Shown piece after piece: positions 17,699-25,662 of a DNA stretch of 64,000 nt. The stretch's first letter is position 1. Every line of letters starts with the position of its first letter. The DNA comes from Cyanobacteria bacterium FACHB-502 (GTDB lineage: Bacteria; Cyanobacteriota; Cyanobacteriia; Elainellales; Elainellaceae), in assembly GCA_014695325.1 (NCBI GenBank), contig JACJNZ010000048.1, positions 310,001-374,000 of the forward strand, written 5' to 3'. The notes under the pieces were generated by a model that saw only the letters and a list, made by a program, of their open reading frames with translations, was not told where the DNA came from and made no database searches. The position numbers and the translations under genes are program-made.

Positions 17699-17717
17699 AA
17701 GTACCCGTCTCACCAAC

Positions 17718-18071
17718 TTATTCCAGTGCGTCCCAGATATTTTTGGGAACACTGCTGCGTCCTTTACGAGAGATGAGATTCGGCTGATAGTGGCAAGTAT
17801 TGGCTTGTTCAACTTTCTGGATAAATCCTTGAGCAATTAGCTCGCTCAGCAAAGCTTCAATTGCGGACTCCGATTGATCGAAATGAACAGCAATCTCAGA
17901 GACCGTTGCCTGCTGGTGACGAACTAGCCAATTCATCAGCGATCGTTCCCTTTCCGCTAGAAACAGCAAATCTGCCATTGTTCGCGTGGATAAGCCTGCG
18001 CTGCGGCGGGACTGTTTTCTTGCAGGCTGCTCCGCCTGGGGTTCTAATTGCCATTCGGGATTATCCGACAT
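17718..18071 (-). CDS. Winged-helix DNA-binding-like protein
   Basis: The likely start is ATG 18071, which overlaps the end of the ParA-like gene by 11 bp (ATGTCGGATAA), giving 117 residues; upstream sequence in the same frame is the shadow of the ATPase gene. The N-terminal 30 residues are polar. The centre (LAERERSLMNWLVRHQ, then ATVSEIAVHFDQSESAIEALL) is a helix-turn-helix, followed by a wing (AQGFIQKV...HYQPN). The tail ends in VPKNIWDALE. The overlap implies translational coupling with the ATPase, so it is its probable partner. Confidence 0.78.
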   Translation of the reverse strand: MSDNPEWQLEPQAEQPARKQSRRSAGLSTRTMADLLFLAERERSLMNWLVRHQQATVSEIAVHFDQSESAIEALLSELIAQGFIQKVEQANTCHYQPNLISRKGRSSVPKNIWDALE

Positions 18072-18846
18072 ACTCCAGTGCCAGTAATTTTTGCGCGACG
18101 GTATGCACTTCTTCGCTAAACGTATGGTGGGGATGATGCAGCCAAAACACGCCGCCGCTTGCCAGTTGCAGCATTTCCTCGTTTTCGTAGAACAAACCGC
18201 CCACCGGAACGCCGTAGCGCGTTTGCACTTGTTCCAGCACCGAAGCACGAGAGAAGGCTTGAGGCGTTTTGTTGACCAGCAGCATAATATTGGGCACGTC
18301 GAGCCGCTGCGCCACTTCTAAAGTCACTGCCGTACCCAGAAAATCTTGGCGATCGGGACGCAGAATAATCACCATCGCATCGGAAATTGCGATCGACAGC
18401 AGCGTTTCCTCGTTTAAGCCGGGGTGCGTGTCGATAAAAAGGTAGTCCAGGTCTAGCTGTTCGGTGAGTTCCTGAAAGCCTTCGTTCAGCAGACCAACAT
18501 CAAAGCCTTCTCGCAGCACCTTGGCGATTTCTCCGGCTTTGAGGCTAGAGGGCACCAGATAAACCTTGCCTGCGAGATTAGCGGTTCCGGTGGCAGTTTG
18601 GAGCTGAGAAGTGACATCATAGGCAGTTTTTTCAATGGGGCACTGTCCCCATAAATAATCGTTCAGCGAGTAGTTAAAGGAATCTTCGTCCAGACCGAAA
18701 ATGACGTGAATTCCGGGCGACTGAATATCAGTGTCTACAATGCCAACTCGCTTGCCCTGACTAGCGATCGCCACTGCCAGATTTGCCGTCAGGTTAGATT
18801 TCCCCGTGCCACCCCGGAAGGAGTGAATTGAAATGATTTGAGACAT
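18061..18846 (-). CDS. ParA/MinD-family ATPase with Arg in the signature position
   Basis: 261 residues. The deviant Walker A box reads SFRGGTGKSN, with Arg in place of the usual signature Lys of K-G-G-x-G-K-[ST]. The A' motif is VDTDIQSPG and Walker B is FIDTHPGLNEET, both in the normal order. These ATPases form ATP sandwich dimers and position cargo on nucleoid or membrane. The C-terminus (LHHPHHTFSEEVHTVAQKLLALEYVG, in two parts) has no obvious amphipathic MinD tail. Its partner gene overlaps downstream; a tail-anchored cNMP receptor is divergent. No chromosomal parB or minCE is nearby. The cargo is unknown. Confidence 0.85.
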   Translation of the reverse strand: MSQIISIHSFRGGTGKSNLTANLAVAIASQGKRVGIVDTDIQSPGIHVIFGLDEDSFNYSLNDYLWGQCPIEKTAYDVTSQLQTATGTANLAGKVYLVPSSLKAGEIAKVLREGFDVGLLNEGFQELTEQLDLDYLFIDTHPGLNEETLLSIAISDAMVIILRPDRQDFLGTAVTLEVAQRLDVPNIMLLVNKTPQAFSRASVLEQVQTRYGVPVGGLFYENEEMLQLASGGVFWLHHPHHTFSEEVHTVAQKLLALEYVG

Positions 18847-18903
18847 AAAGCGTCCCTCTAATAAAACCAGGATTTTGAGATAGGCGATAAACCTGAATAC
18901 AGT

Positions 18904-19461
18904 ATGGGAACAATGGGCGAGAAACTATCACACTTCAGTAACGACTTTATGGAAAAGCGAACTTATGCACCGGGGGACGTGGTGTATCAGGAAGGCGATG
19001 CCAGCGACAACGTTTATCTAATTAAAAGCGGACGGATTGAGCTAGTCGATCGCTATCCCGAAACAGGGGAAGTGGTGGCAAAAACGCTGGGTGTGGGCAA
19101 AGTCTTTGGTGAGATTGAGCTAATCGATCGCAAGTCGCGTTCCTCAACGGCAAAAGTGATGGAATCGACGAAAGTTATGATCTTCAGCCACGAAGAAATT
19201 CTAGACGTTTTGTTTAAACACCCGGAACAAAGTCTGGTTCTGGCACGGGATGTCTTCGATCGCCTCAGGCAGCTTTACAGCACCGATAGCCTGGACGCAG
19301 AAATGACCAAACTGCGCGAAGAAATGCACGAAACCATCAAGAAAGCGGTGATTAGTCATGAATCTCGCGTGGTCAAAAGCCATAATGGCATGGCGGCAAT
19401 TGCAATTCCGATCGTGTTGCTGGTGGCGATCGTCATTGGCATTCGTGTCTATCTACATTAA
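18904..19461 (+). CDS. Tail-anchored cyclic-nucleotide-binding protein
   Basis: 185 residues. A CRP/PKA-type cyclic-nucleotide-binding domain (about 5-125) contains the phosphate-binding cassette FGEIELIDRKSRSSTA, with the Glu and Arg that contact cAMP/cGMP. A charged coiled-coil helix (EMTKLREEMHETIKKAV) and a single C-terminal transmembrane segment (about 162-183, AAIAIPIVLLVAIVIGI) follow. There is no DNA-binding domain, so it is a membrane-bound receptor rather than a transcription factor. It is divergent from the ParA-like gene (57 bp between starts), suggesting shared regulation. Confidence 0.85.
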   Translation: MGTMGEKLSHFSNDFMEKRTYAPGDVVYQEGDASDNVYLIKSGRIELVDRYPETGEVVAKTLGVGKVFGEIELIDRKSRSSTAKVMESTKVMIFSHEEILDVLFKHPEQSLVLARDVFDRLRQLYSTDSLDAEMTKLREEMHETIKKAVISHESRVVKSHNGMAAIAIPIVLLVAIVIGIRVYLH

Positions 19462-19495
19462 TTTCGCTAATTTATTCCCGTTGCGAGCTTTTGTC

Positions 19496-20281
19496 GTGCG
19501 ACATTTACAACTTACGCCTCAGCAAATTGCAGTTCCCGGAATTATGGGCGGTATGGGTCCGCTTGCCCATCTTGAGTTTGAACAGCGGTTGATTCAAAAA
19601 AATCTAGAGCGAGGCAACAGCAGCGATCAAGATCATCCGGTCTGGTTGTTGGTGAACGCATCGAATATTCCCGATCGCACAAAAAGCATTGTCGGAGAAA
19701 CCGCCGACTGCGTGCCCTGGCTGCTGCACTATGGGCATTTGCTAGAACGGTCCGGCGTTGACTTTATTCTGGTGACTTGCAACACCGCCCATGCGTTTTA
19801 CGATCGGGTTCAGCCTCAGCTCAATGTTCCCTGGATTCATTTAATGGAACAAACAGTACAGTTCATCCGAGTTGCTCATCCCCAGGTGCGGCGAGTGGGG
19901 GTTTTGGCAACAGACGGCACATTAAGAACTGAACTTTATACGCGTAGCCTGACCCAGACCGGGTTAATTCCAATCGTGCCCATGCTGGGGTCGGGGGTGC
20001 AGCTCCAAATAATGCAGTCGATCTATCATCCCAATTGGGGAATCAAAAATGCAGGCATTTGGATTTCTGAGCAGGCAATACAAGCGCTTCAGCAGTCGAT
20101 CGAATGGCTGCAACAGCAGGGCGCAGAGCTAGTGATTGCAGGATGTACCGAGCTTTCCGTCGCACTGACACGCATGGAAACCGTTCCCCTGCCGTGGGTT
20201 GACCCGCTCGAAGTGGCAGCATCGCTAACGCTGGATCTGGCGTTTGGTCGGCGATCGCTGCAATCGATTTGGGCAGCCTGA
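19496..20281 (+). CDS. Aspartate/glutamate racemase family protein
   Basis: I place the start at GTG 19496 (261 residues); TTG 19481 is also possible, and an ATG at 19358 would overlap the receptor gene heavily. The family signature GIMGGMGPLAHLEFE lies close to the N-terminus. Both catalytic cysteines are present (VTCNTAHAF and AGCTELSVAL). The family interconverts L- and D-Asp/Glu or related acids without cofactor. It leads a co-directional run with a solute-binding protein and a DAACS transporter, which suggests a role in acidic amino acid use. Confidence 0.87.
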   Translation: MRHLQLTPQQIAVPGIMGGMGPLAHLEFEQRLIQKNLERGNSSDQDHPVWLLVNASNIPDRTKSIVGETADCVPWLLHYGHLLERSGVDFILVTCNTAHAFYDRVQPQLNVPWIHLMEQTVQFIRVAHPQVRRVGVLATDGTLRTELYTRSLTQTGLIPIVPMLGSGVQLQIMQSIYHPNWGIKNAGIWISEQAIQALQQSIEWLQQQGAELVIAGCTELSVALTRMETVPLPWVDPLEVAASLTLDLAFGRRSLQSIWAA

Positions 20282-20299
20282 ATTAAATGCAACTCCCCC

Positions 20300-21319
20300 A
20301 TGCAAGCGACAATGCGGAAACCCCTGATCAAGCTCATCGGATGGACGACGCTGGTGCTGCTGCTCTGGTTGGCGGTTCCGATTGCAATACCAGACGCAGT
20401 TGCAAGTCACAGTGCAGCTCAAAGCCCCCCTCAAAGTTCTCCTCAAAGTCCCCCTCAAAGTTCCTCATCAATTCAGGATGGAGAGGGCGAAAGAATCTTA
20501 AGGACAAAACAGGCCCCGAATGCAGGCTCCGCAGCCCTGCAAGAGAGCCGATCACCCATGCCGCCAGACGTTCAGCGGATTTTGCGGCGCGGTAAGCTCG
20601 TGGTGGCAATGCTAAATCAAGACAATCCGCCTTTTTTTATAACTGCTGAAGGAACGCCAGAAGGCTCCGACGTTCAGGTTGCGCGATCGATCGCGGAGCA
20701 GCTTGGGGTTTCGGTAGAGTTTAATCGATCGGCAAAGACGTTTGATCAGGTGGTGCAGACGGTGTATCGTCTCGATGCGGATCTGGCAATCTCGAAGCTG
20801 AGCCGAACGCTGAGCCGTGCTAAATTTGTGCGTTTTAGTCAACCTTACGTCACCATGCGGCAGGGTTTGCTGGTGAACCGACTTCAGCTTGTACAGCAGG
20901 CAAACGGACGCAGCATTCCTGAAGTGATTCGGAATTTGGAAGGCAAGATCGGCGTGATCCAGGGATCTTCCTATGTTGGGTTTACTCAAAAGCGATTTCC
21001 CAAAGCAGAAGTGGTCGAGTTTCCGTCCTGGTCTGCCGCGGTGGATGCGGTGATTCGAGGTGAGGTGCTAGCAACCTATCGCGATGAACTGGAGGTTAAG
21101 AAAGTAGTACTCAGTAAACCCGATGCTGCCCTTCAGCTTCAGACGATTGCCCTGACCGACACCGAAGATGCGATCGCCATTGCCCTTCCCTGGGACAGCC
21201 AACATCTGCTGGCATTTGTGAATCAGGCACTTGACACGATGAATATCAATGACACCGCAGATAGCCTGCTGCAAGCTTATTCCAATCGGCTTCAGACCAA
21301 TTCTCAAGGAAAGCGGTAG
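20300..21319 (+). CDS. Periplasmic amino-acid-binding protein (SBP family 3)
   Basis: 339 residues. The N-terminal signal or anchor is KLIGWTTLVLLLWLAVPIAIP, followed by a Pro/Gln/Ser-rich stretch with short repeats (SPPQSSPQ). The family 3 SBP fold starts at VQRILRRGKLVVAM, with ADLAISKLSRTLSRAKFVRFS as lobe-crossing region and GKIGVIQGSSYVGF in lobe 2. It binds a polar amino acid; acidic specificity is inferred from the neighbours. There are no ABC permease or ATPase genes next to it. Instead a DAACS-type transporter gene begins 8 bp after its stop. Confidence 0.84.
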   Translation: MQATMRKPLIKLIGWTTLVLLLWLAVPIAIPDAVASHSAAQSPPQSSPQSPPQSSSSIQDGEGERILRTKQAPNAGSAALQESRSPMPPDVQRILRRGKLVVAMLNQDNPPFFITAEGTPEGSDVQVARSIAEQLGVSVEFNRSAKTFDQVVQTVYRLDADLAISKLSRTLSRAKFVRFSQPYVTMRQGLLVNRLQLVQQANGRSIPEVIRNLEGKIGVIQGSSYVGFTQKRFPKAEVVEFPSWSAAVDAVIRGEVLATYRDELEVKKVVLSKPDAALQLQTIALTDTEDAIAIALPWDSQHLLAFVNQALDTMNINDTADSLLQAYSNRLQTNSQGKR

Positions 21320-21326
21320 GAAAGCG

Positions 21327-22700
21327 ATGTCAAAGTATTTCTCAAGATATTTCTCAAAGACCTCCTCAAACTATCCCAAGTTTTTCTCCGTTCCATTCCT
21401 GATTCGGTGGCTAAAAAGTCCCTGGACGATCGCCGTTAGCGTTGGGCTGAGTATCTATCTAGGAACTTGTCAGCCTCAGATTGCCGCGTCGATCGCCCCC
21501 CTGGGACAGTTTTATTTAAGCTTGCTGAAGATGTGCGTTCTGCCGATTTTGCTTTCTGCGGTAACAGTGAGTACAGGGCGACTGATGATGACGGATAATG
21601 CCGCTCGATCGATCCGGCGCATTGCCGCTGTGTTTCCGATCGGGTTGCTGCTGGTGAGCAGTATTGCCGTTGCGATCGCCACCCTGGCTCAGCCGGGGAA
21701 AAATCTTTCGGCTTCAGCTCTGAAGAAATTAGGCATTTTAGTCAATCAGTCGGGAATCGATCTGGAAATTTCATTAAGCGGGGCAGAAATACAGCCTGAA
21801 GAATTTCCGCTGAATCAATTGCTGGTCAATCTGATTCCAGAAAATATCTTTAGTGCGCTGAGCGAAGGGCAAACGCTGAGAGTTTTAGTGTTTGCGCTCG
21901 TCTTTGGCATTTCGCTGGGACTCGTGCGAGAACCTGCCACGCAATCGTTGTTTGCAGCGTTAGAAAGTGTTTATCATGCCTGCAATCGGCTAATTCAAGG
22001 ATTAACTGTTTTATTACCGCTTGGGTTATGCAGCTTATTGACGACCCAGTTTTCGCAGTTGGGCATTGATATTCTGTTTTCCATGATTCGGTTTGTGCTG
22101 ATTGCCATTCTCACTTTTGTCATCATTTATATTCTCAGTACCATTATCATTTGGCGACAAACCAATCAATCATTTCTAACCGTCCTAGCACAGCTTAAAG
22201 AGTCAACCTTTCTGGCACTGGCAACGTCGAGCAGCCTTGCCTGCATTCCCTCAGCAATCTCCGCGCTGAGCAACGGTTTAGGCTTCGATCGCCAAACAAC
22301 CCAGCTTTTGACGCCGCTTTCGATTACACTCTGCCGCTTTGGATCGGTGATTTACTTTGCCCTGGCTGCTCTGTTTGTCGCCCAGCTTTACAACAAAGAT
22401 TTGAGCGGGGGACAGTTGGCACTCGTCGTGGTTCTCTCGATTCTAGCGGGCATGGCAACTTCGGGCGCAACGAGCGTGATCACGCTGACCATGCTCGACA
22501 TTGTGCTGAATCCCCTGAAACTTCCCTTGGAAGCAGTGCTGGTGCTGTTTATTGCGATCGATCCCATTGTTGATCCCTTCCGCACCTTGGGAATTGTCCA
22601 TACAGGGATTGCCGCAACTGCCCTAGTTGCTCAATCCGAAGCGGAACCAAGGATCGATATTTCAACCCTTCCGCCCTGTTTACCCGACTCTACGCTGTGA
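21327..22700 (+). CDS. DAACS (glutamate/aspartate)-type transporter, atypical
   Basis: Start ATG 21327 after a GGAAAG-type ribosome-binding site (457 residues). It has the usual eight-helix plus two-hairpin layout: hairpin 1 region LATSSSLACIPSAI and C-terminal IDPIVDPFRTLGIVHTG. By alignment from memory with GltPh, the substrate-contacting Asp394 and Arg397 correspond to the Asp and Arg of DPFRT. The NMDGT sodium motif reads LCRFGS, and Asn401 and Asp405 appear lost. So it is probably an acidic-amino-acid carrier with changed ion coupling. It is translationally close to the upstream SBP and the downstream sensor. Confidence 0.82.
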   Translation: MSKYFSRYFSKTSSNYPKFFSVPFLIRWLKSPWTIAVSVGLSIYLGTCQPQIAASIAPLGQFYLSLLKMCVLPILLSAVTVSTGRLMMTDNAARSIRRIAAVFPIGLLLVSSIAVAIATLAQPGKNLSASALKKLGILVNQSGIDLEISLSGAEIQPEEFPLNQLLVNLIPENIFSALSEGQTLRVLVFALVFGISLGLVREPATQSLFAALESVYHACNRLIQGLTVLLPLGLCSLLTTQFSQLGIDILFSMIRFVLIAILTFVIIYILSTIIIWRQTNQSFLTVLAQLKESTFLALATSSSLACIPSAISALSNGLGFDRQTTQLLTPLSITLCRFGSVIYFALAALFVAQLYNKDLSGGQLALVVVLSILAGMATSGATSVITLTMLDIVLNPLKLPLEAVLVLFIAIDPIVDPFRTLGIVHTGIAATALVAQSEAEPRIDISTLPPCLPDSTL

Positions 22701-22711
22701 GGAGATTTTCC

Positions 22712-24190
22712 GTGACCCGACTTCGCTCGCTGCAAAACTATCTCCGGTCAAAAGCAGGTACGCCTGGTCTCAAAGTCAGCCTGGTAGGAGCGATACTAGC
22801 AACCGTAGGCGCAACGGCTGCGATCGTCTATATTCCCTGTGCAATGACTTCGCGACGCAACGTGAATACGCTGATGACTCAGGTCAATCAGGAAATTGCC
22901 AATGCCACCAGTCAGGAAGTCAAGCGGCTGTTTCTGAGTGCCCAATCCGCGCAGCAGCTTGTAGACAGCAGTTTTACGCAGGAACTGATTGACCTGAACA
23001 ATTGGCAGGAGCAGGAAGCCTTTTTCCTGAGTACCCTTGCTGCCAATCCCGACTTTACCTGGATTCAGCTTGGCTTTGCAGACGGTGATTTTGTCGGCGT
23101 ACAGCGCACTGCGGATGATTTGCTGCACTTTCACGTTCGCGATTGGGATGGCAGGACTCGCACTACCCACAGCACCATTCGCACCTATCAGGTAGAAAAT
23201 CAGGAATTCAAGCAAATTGATCAGCACTCCGCCCCGATGGAGCCTGCGTTTTATGCGCCTGATCGCCCCTGGTATAAAAGTGCAATTCGTACTGACGGAA
23301 AGCCTGCCTGGACGGTTTATATTTATCGATCGACCAACGCGCCAGGAATGGATACAACGATTCGTCTACAGCAAGATCAAAAGACGATCGGAGTGATTGG
23401 AATTGGAATCGAGTTGGCTCAGCTTTCACGATATCTCGAACGCATGAAAGGCGATCGATCGGGAGAAGCCTTTATTCTCAATCCTGAACAGGAATTAATT
23501 GCTTCAACCGATCCGCAGGAAGTTTTTTCAGAGGCAAAACGTCAAACCCAGCTTCAGCAATTGAGCCAGGCGCAGAACCCGCTGCTTCAATTAGCAAATC
23601 AGACGATTCAAGCCCAAAAGATAAACCTTAGTACAATTCAAAATCAGCAGGAATACGTTTACGTCGATCCCAAAACCGGAGAGAGCTATCGCATCTCGCT
23701 ATCGCCCGTGGGCTATCTGGATTGGGTCGTGGGTGCGATTATTCCTGAGGCTGGCTACCTGGTTGAAATTAACCGCAGCAGGCAGGTTCTATTGATTGTG
23801 ATTAGCGTGTTTGTCTTGATAGCCGCGGGTCTGGCAATTATTGCAGTCGATCGGATTGTGGCACGTCCGATTCTTTGCATTGCCCACGTTGCCGCAGACA
23901 TTGAAGCCGAAACCTTTGAGCTAGATCACCTTTCCCCGGTCGCCCGCCGTACCGATGAACTGGGACAACTCGCCCGCATTTTTAAAAAAATGGCACAGCA
24001 AGTTTATCTACGCGAACAGCGACTCAAGCAGCAGGTTCAGGAATTAAAAATTGAGATCGACGAAGCCAAGCGACAAAAGCAAGTTAAAGAAATTGTCGAA
24101 ACCGACTTCTTCCAGGATCTTGTCGGCAAAGCACAAACGATGCGCCGGCGAAAACAGTCTCGATCGGCTCACGGAGCCTCTCAATTGTAA
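22712..24190 (+). CDS. dCache-HAMP membrane sensor without output domain
   Basis: GTG 22712 is chosen because GGAG lies seven bases upstream; the gene starts just after the preceding stop (22700). 492 residues: TM1 at about 25-45, a dCache extracytoplasmic domain (about 50-350, with DRPWYKSAIRTDGKPAWT and the SxQxxx-like IGIELAQLSRYLERM), TM2 (about 355-380), a HAMP domain, and a charged coiled coil that ends shortly after ETDFFQDL. No kinase, cyclase or methyl-accepting domain follows. Similar short dCache-HAMP proteins exist in cyanobacteria. It should sense a small ligand, possibly an amino acid, and signal through an unidentified partner. Confidence 0.82.
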   Translation: MTRLRSLQNYLRSKAGTPGLKVSLVGAILATVGATAAIVYIPCAMTSRRNVNTLMTQVNQEIANATSQEVKRLFLSAQSAQQLVDSSFTQELIDLNNWQEQEAFFLSTLAANPDFTWIQLGFADGDFVGVQRTADDLLHFHVRDWDGRTRTTHSTIRTYQVENQEFKQIDQHSAPMEPAFYAPDRPWYKSAIRTDGKPAWTVYIYRSTNAPGMDTTIRLQQDQKTIGVIGIGIELAQLSRYLERMKGDRSGEAFILNPEQELIASTDPQEVFSEAKRQTQLQQLSQAQNPLLQLANQTIQAQKINLSTIQNQQEYVYVDPKTGESYRISLSPVGYLDWVVGAIIPEAGYLVEINRSRQVLLIVISVFVLIAAGLAIIAVDRIVARPILCIAHVAADIEAETFELDHLSPVARRTDELGQLARIFKKMAQQVYLREQRLKQQVQELKIEIDEAKRQKQVKEIVETDFFQDLVGKAQTMRRRKQSRSAHGASQL

Positions 24191-24263
24191 AAACTTGATT
24201 GCAAAAAAGGGGCAGATGCCCCCCAAATTGTCGTCAAAGTTGTCGTCAAAGTTATAAAGTCAC

Positions 24264-25463
24264 CTATGTCCAGTACAGCACCTGCGCCTGCGGAAACCGC
24301 TTATTGATCTCCCCTTCAAAGAACTGGCGAAGCTGCCTCATCGTATTGCCGTCGTACACATACTTCGTGCCGCCAAACTTGTTGCGCTTGATAATGCGAT
24401 TCTGCTCGTCCATATCTAGCTTGCTGTTGGGATACCAGGCTTGCAGCACTTCCTTAGAGCCGGGCGTAAAGCGGTGCGAAATCAGCTCAAACGTGAGGTC
24501 ACAGGGGAAGTCGATCGCCTGCTCGATCTGATCGAACAAATCGCTGTAATGCTGCTCCCAGTCTTCGATCGGCATAATCGGCGCGATCACTAAACCGATC
24601 GGATAGCCACCGCCGCCCTGCTCACGCGGAAGTCCGAGCTTGCGGAGTGCCTGAAGCCGCTGAGGAACAGTCGCCGTACCGCCTTCGAGCTTCTGGGAAA
24701 CCCAGGCAGCATTGACGCTAACCCGACAGCGCGTATGCCCGTTATGCGGCAAATCCAGCAGCCCGTCTACGTTGTCAAACTTGGACACCCAGCGCAAATA
24801 GCCGTCCTCGCGTGTGCCAAAATAGCGAATCGCTTCTGCCAAGCTGCCCGTTAAATGCTCAATACCAAGCGGGTCGGTGTAGCAACTCACCTCAAAGCTA
24901 GTCGCCTTGCCCGGCTGCTCATACTTGCCTAGGTTGGCGAGAATCTGCGGCAGGTTAGCAAACACGCGAATCAGAGGTGGACCCTGCAAACTGCCTGCTA
25001 GATAGCAATATTGACAGTGACCCGGACAACCTTCAGCAATGTGAAACTGCCAGTCTGCGGAAGGTGGAATCGGGCTGAGCTTAAAGCTGCTGGGCGGAGC
25101 CGTCACCACTGCCAGCGTCCGCTTTGCTCTGGCATAAGTCTCGCGCTCGGTCTCACCCTTAACGCCTGTGATGCGATTGCGGCCTAACTCCTCGATCGGC
25201 AAATCGAGTGACTGCGCCCGTCGATAAAGCTCCTGTCCCCATGGCTCTTCGAGTGCCATCGGCGTAAACAAAACGCGCTCAGGCAACCACAGCCGCGATG
25301 AACGAAACGCACTCAGCTCGGGATGAATCGGTGCGGTAATATCAGTCGTTGGCTCAGGGGTTGTAGCGGGATCAAACGGACTAGTCTTAACAGTTTTAGC
25401 GTCTAAACCCGTAGTCTCTGCGGTCTCAAGGGGAAGCGTGAGTTGAGTAGGTGTAGCGATCAA
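24264..25463 (-). CDS. Spore photoproduct lyase-like radical SAM protein
   Basis: 399 residues from TTG 25463 with GGAG six bases upstream. The radical SAM motif is GCPGHCQYC (CxxxCxxC). The following sequence tracks B. subtilis SPL closely as I recall it: SCYTDPLGIEHLTGSL, HNGHTRCRVSVNA, FELISHRFTPGSK and KYVYDG, ending near VLYWT. A Cys in SCYTD is in the region of SPL's hydrogen-donor Cys141. SPL repairs the thymine dimer 5-thyminyl-5,6-dihydrothymine. Cyanobacteria do not sporulate, so the substrate is uncertain. Divergent from a second SPL-like gene. Confidence 0.85.
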   Translation of the reverse strand: MIATPTQLTLPLETAETTGLDAKTVKTSPFDPATTPEPTTDITAPIHPELSAFRSSRLWLPERVLFTPMALEEPWGQELYRRAQSLDLPIEELGRNRITGVKGETERETYARAKRTLAVVTAPPSSFKLSPIPPSADWQFHIAEGCPGHCQYCYLAGSLQGPPLIRVFANLPQILANLGKYEQPGKATSFEVSCYTDPLGIEHLTGSLAEAIRYFGTREDGYLRWVSKFDNVDGLLDLPHNGHTRCRVSVNAAWVSQKLEGGTATVPQRLQALRKLGLPREQGGGGYPIGLVIAPIMPIEDWEQHYSDLFDQIEQAIDFPCDLTFELISHRFTPGSKEVLQAWYPNSKLDMDEQNRIIKRNKFGGTKYVYDGNTMRQLRQFFEGEINKRFPQAQVLYWT

Positions 25464-25662
25464 AATCCAGCTCCATGAATGACCTACTTTTAGTATGACG
25501 CACTCTCAAGGAGCATGAAATCTAGAAACAGCGCGGATCCCACCACTTTCAAGGACGGTCTTCCCCGGTCAGTTAACCTGCTTTCTAAAGGCGGATATCG
25601 CGCCTGTTCGATCGCCCCTCAACCTCATTACGATCAAGACAGATCACAACCAGGAGTTTGCT

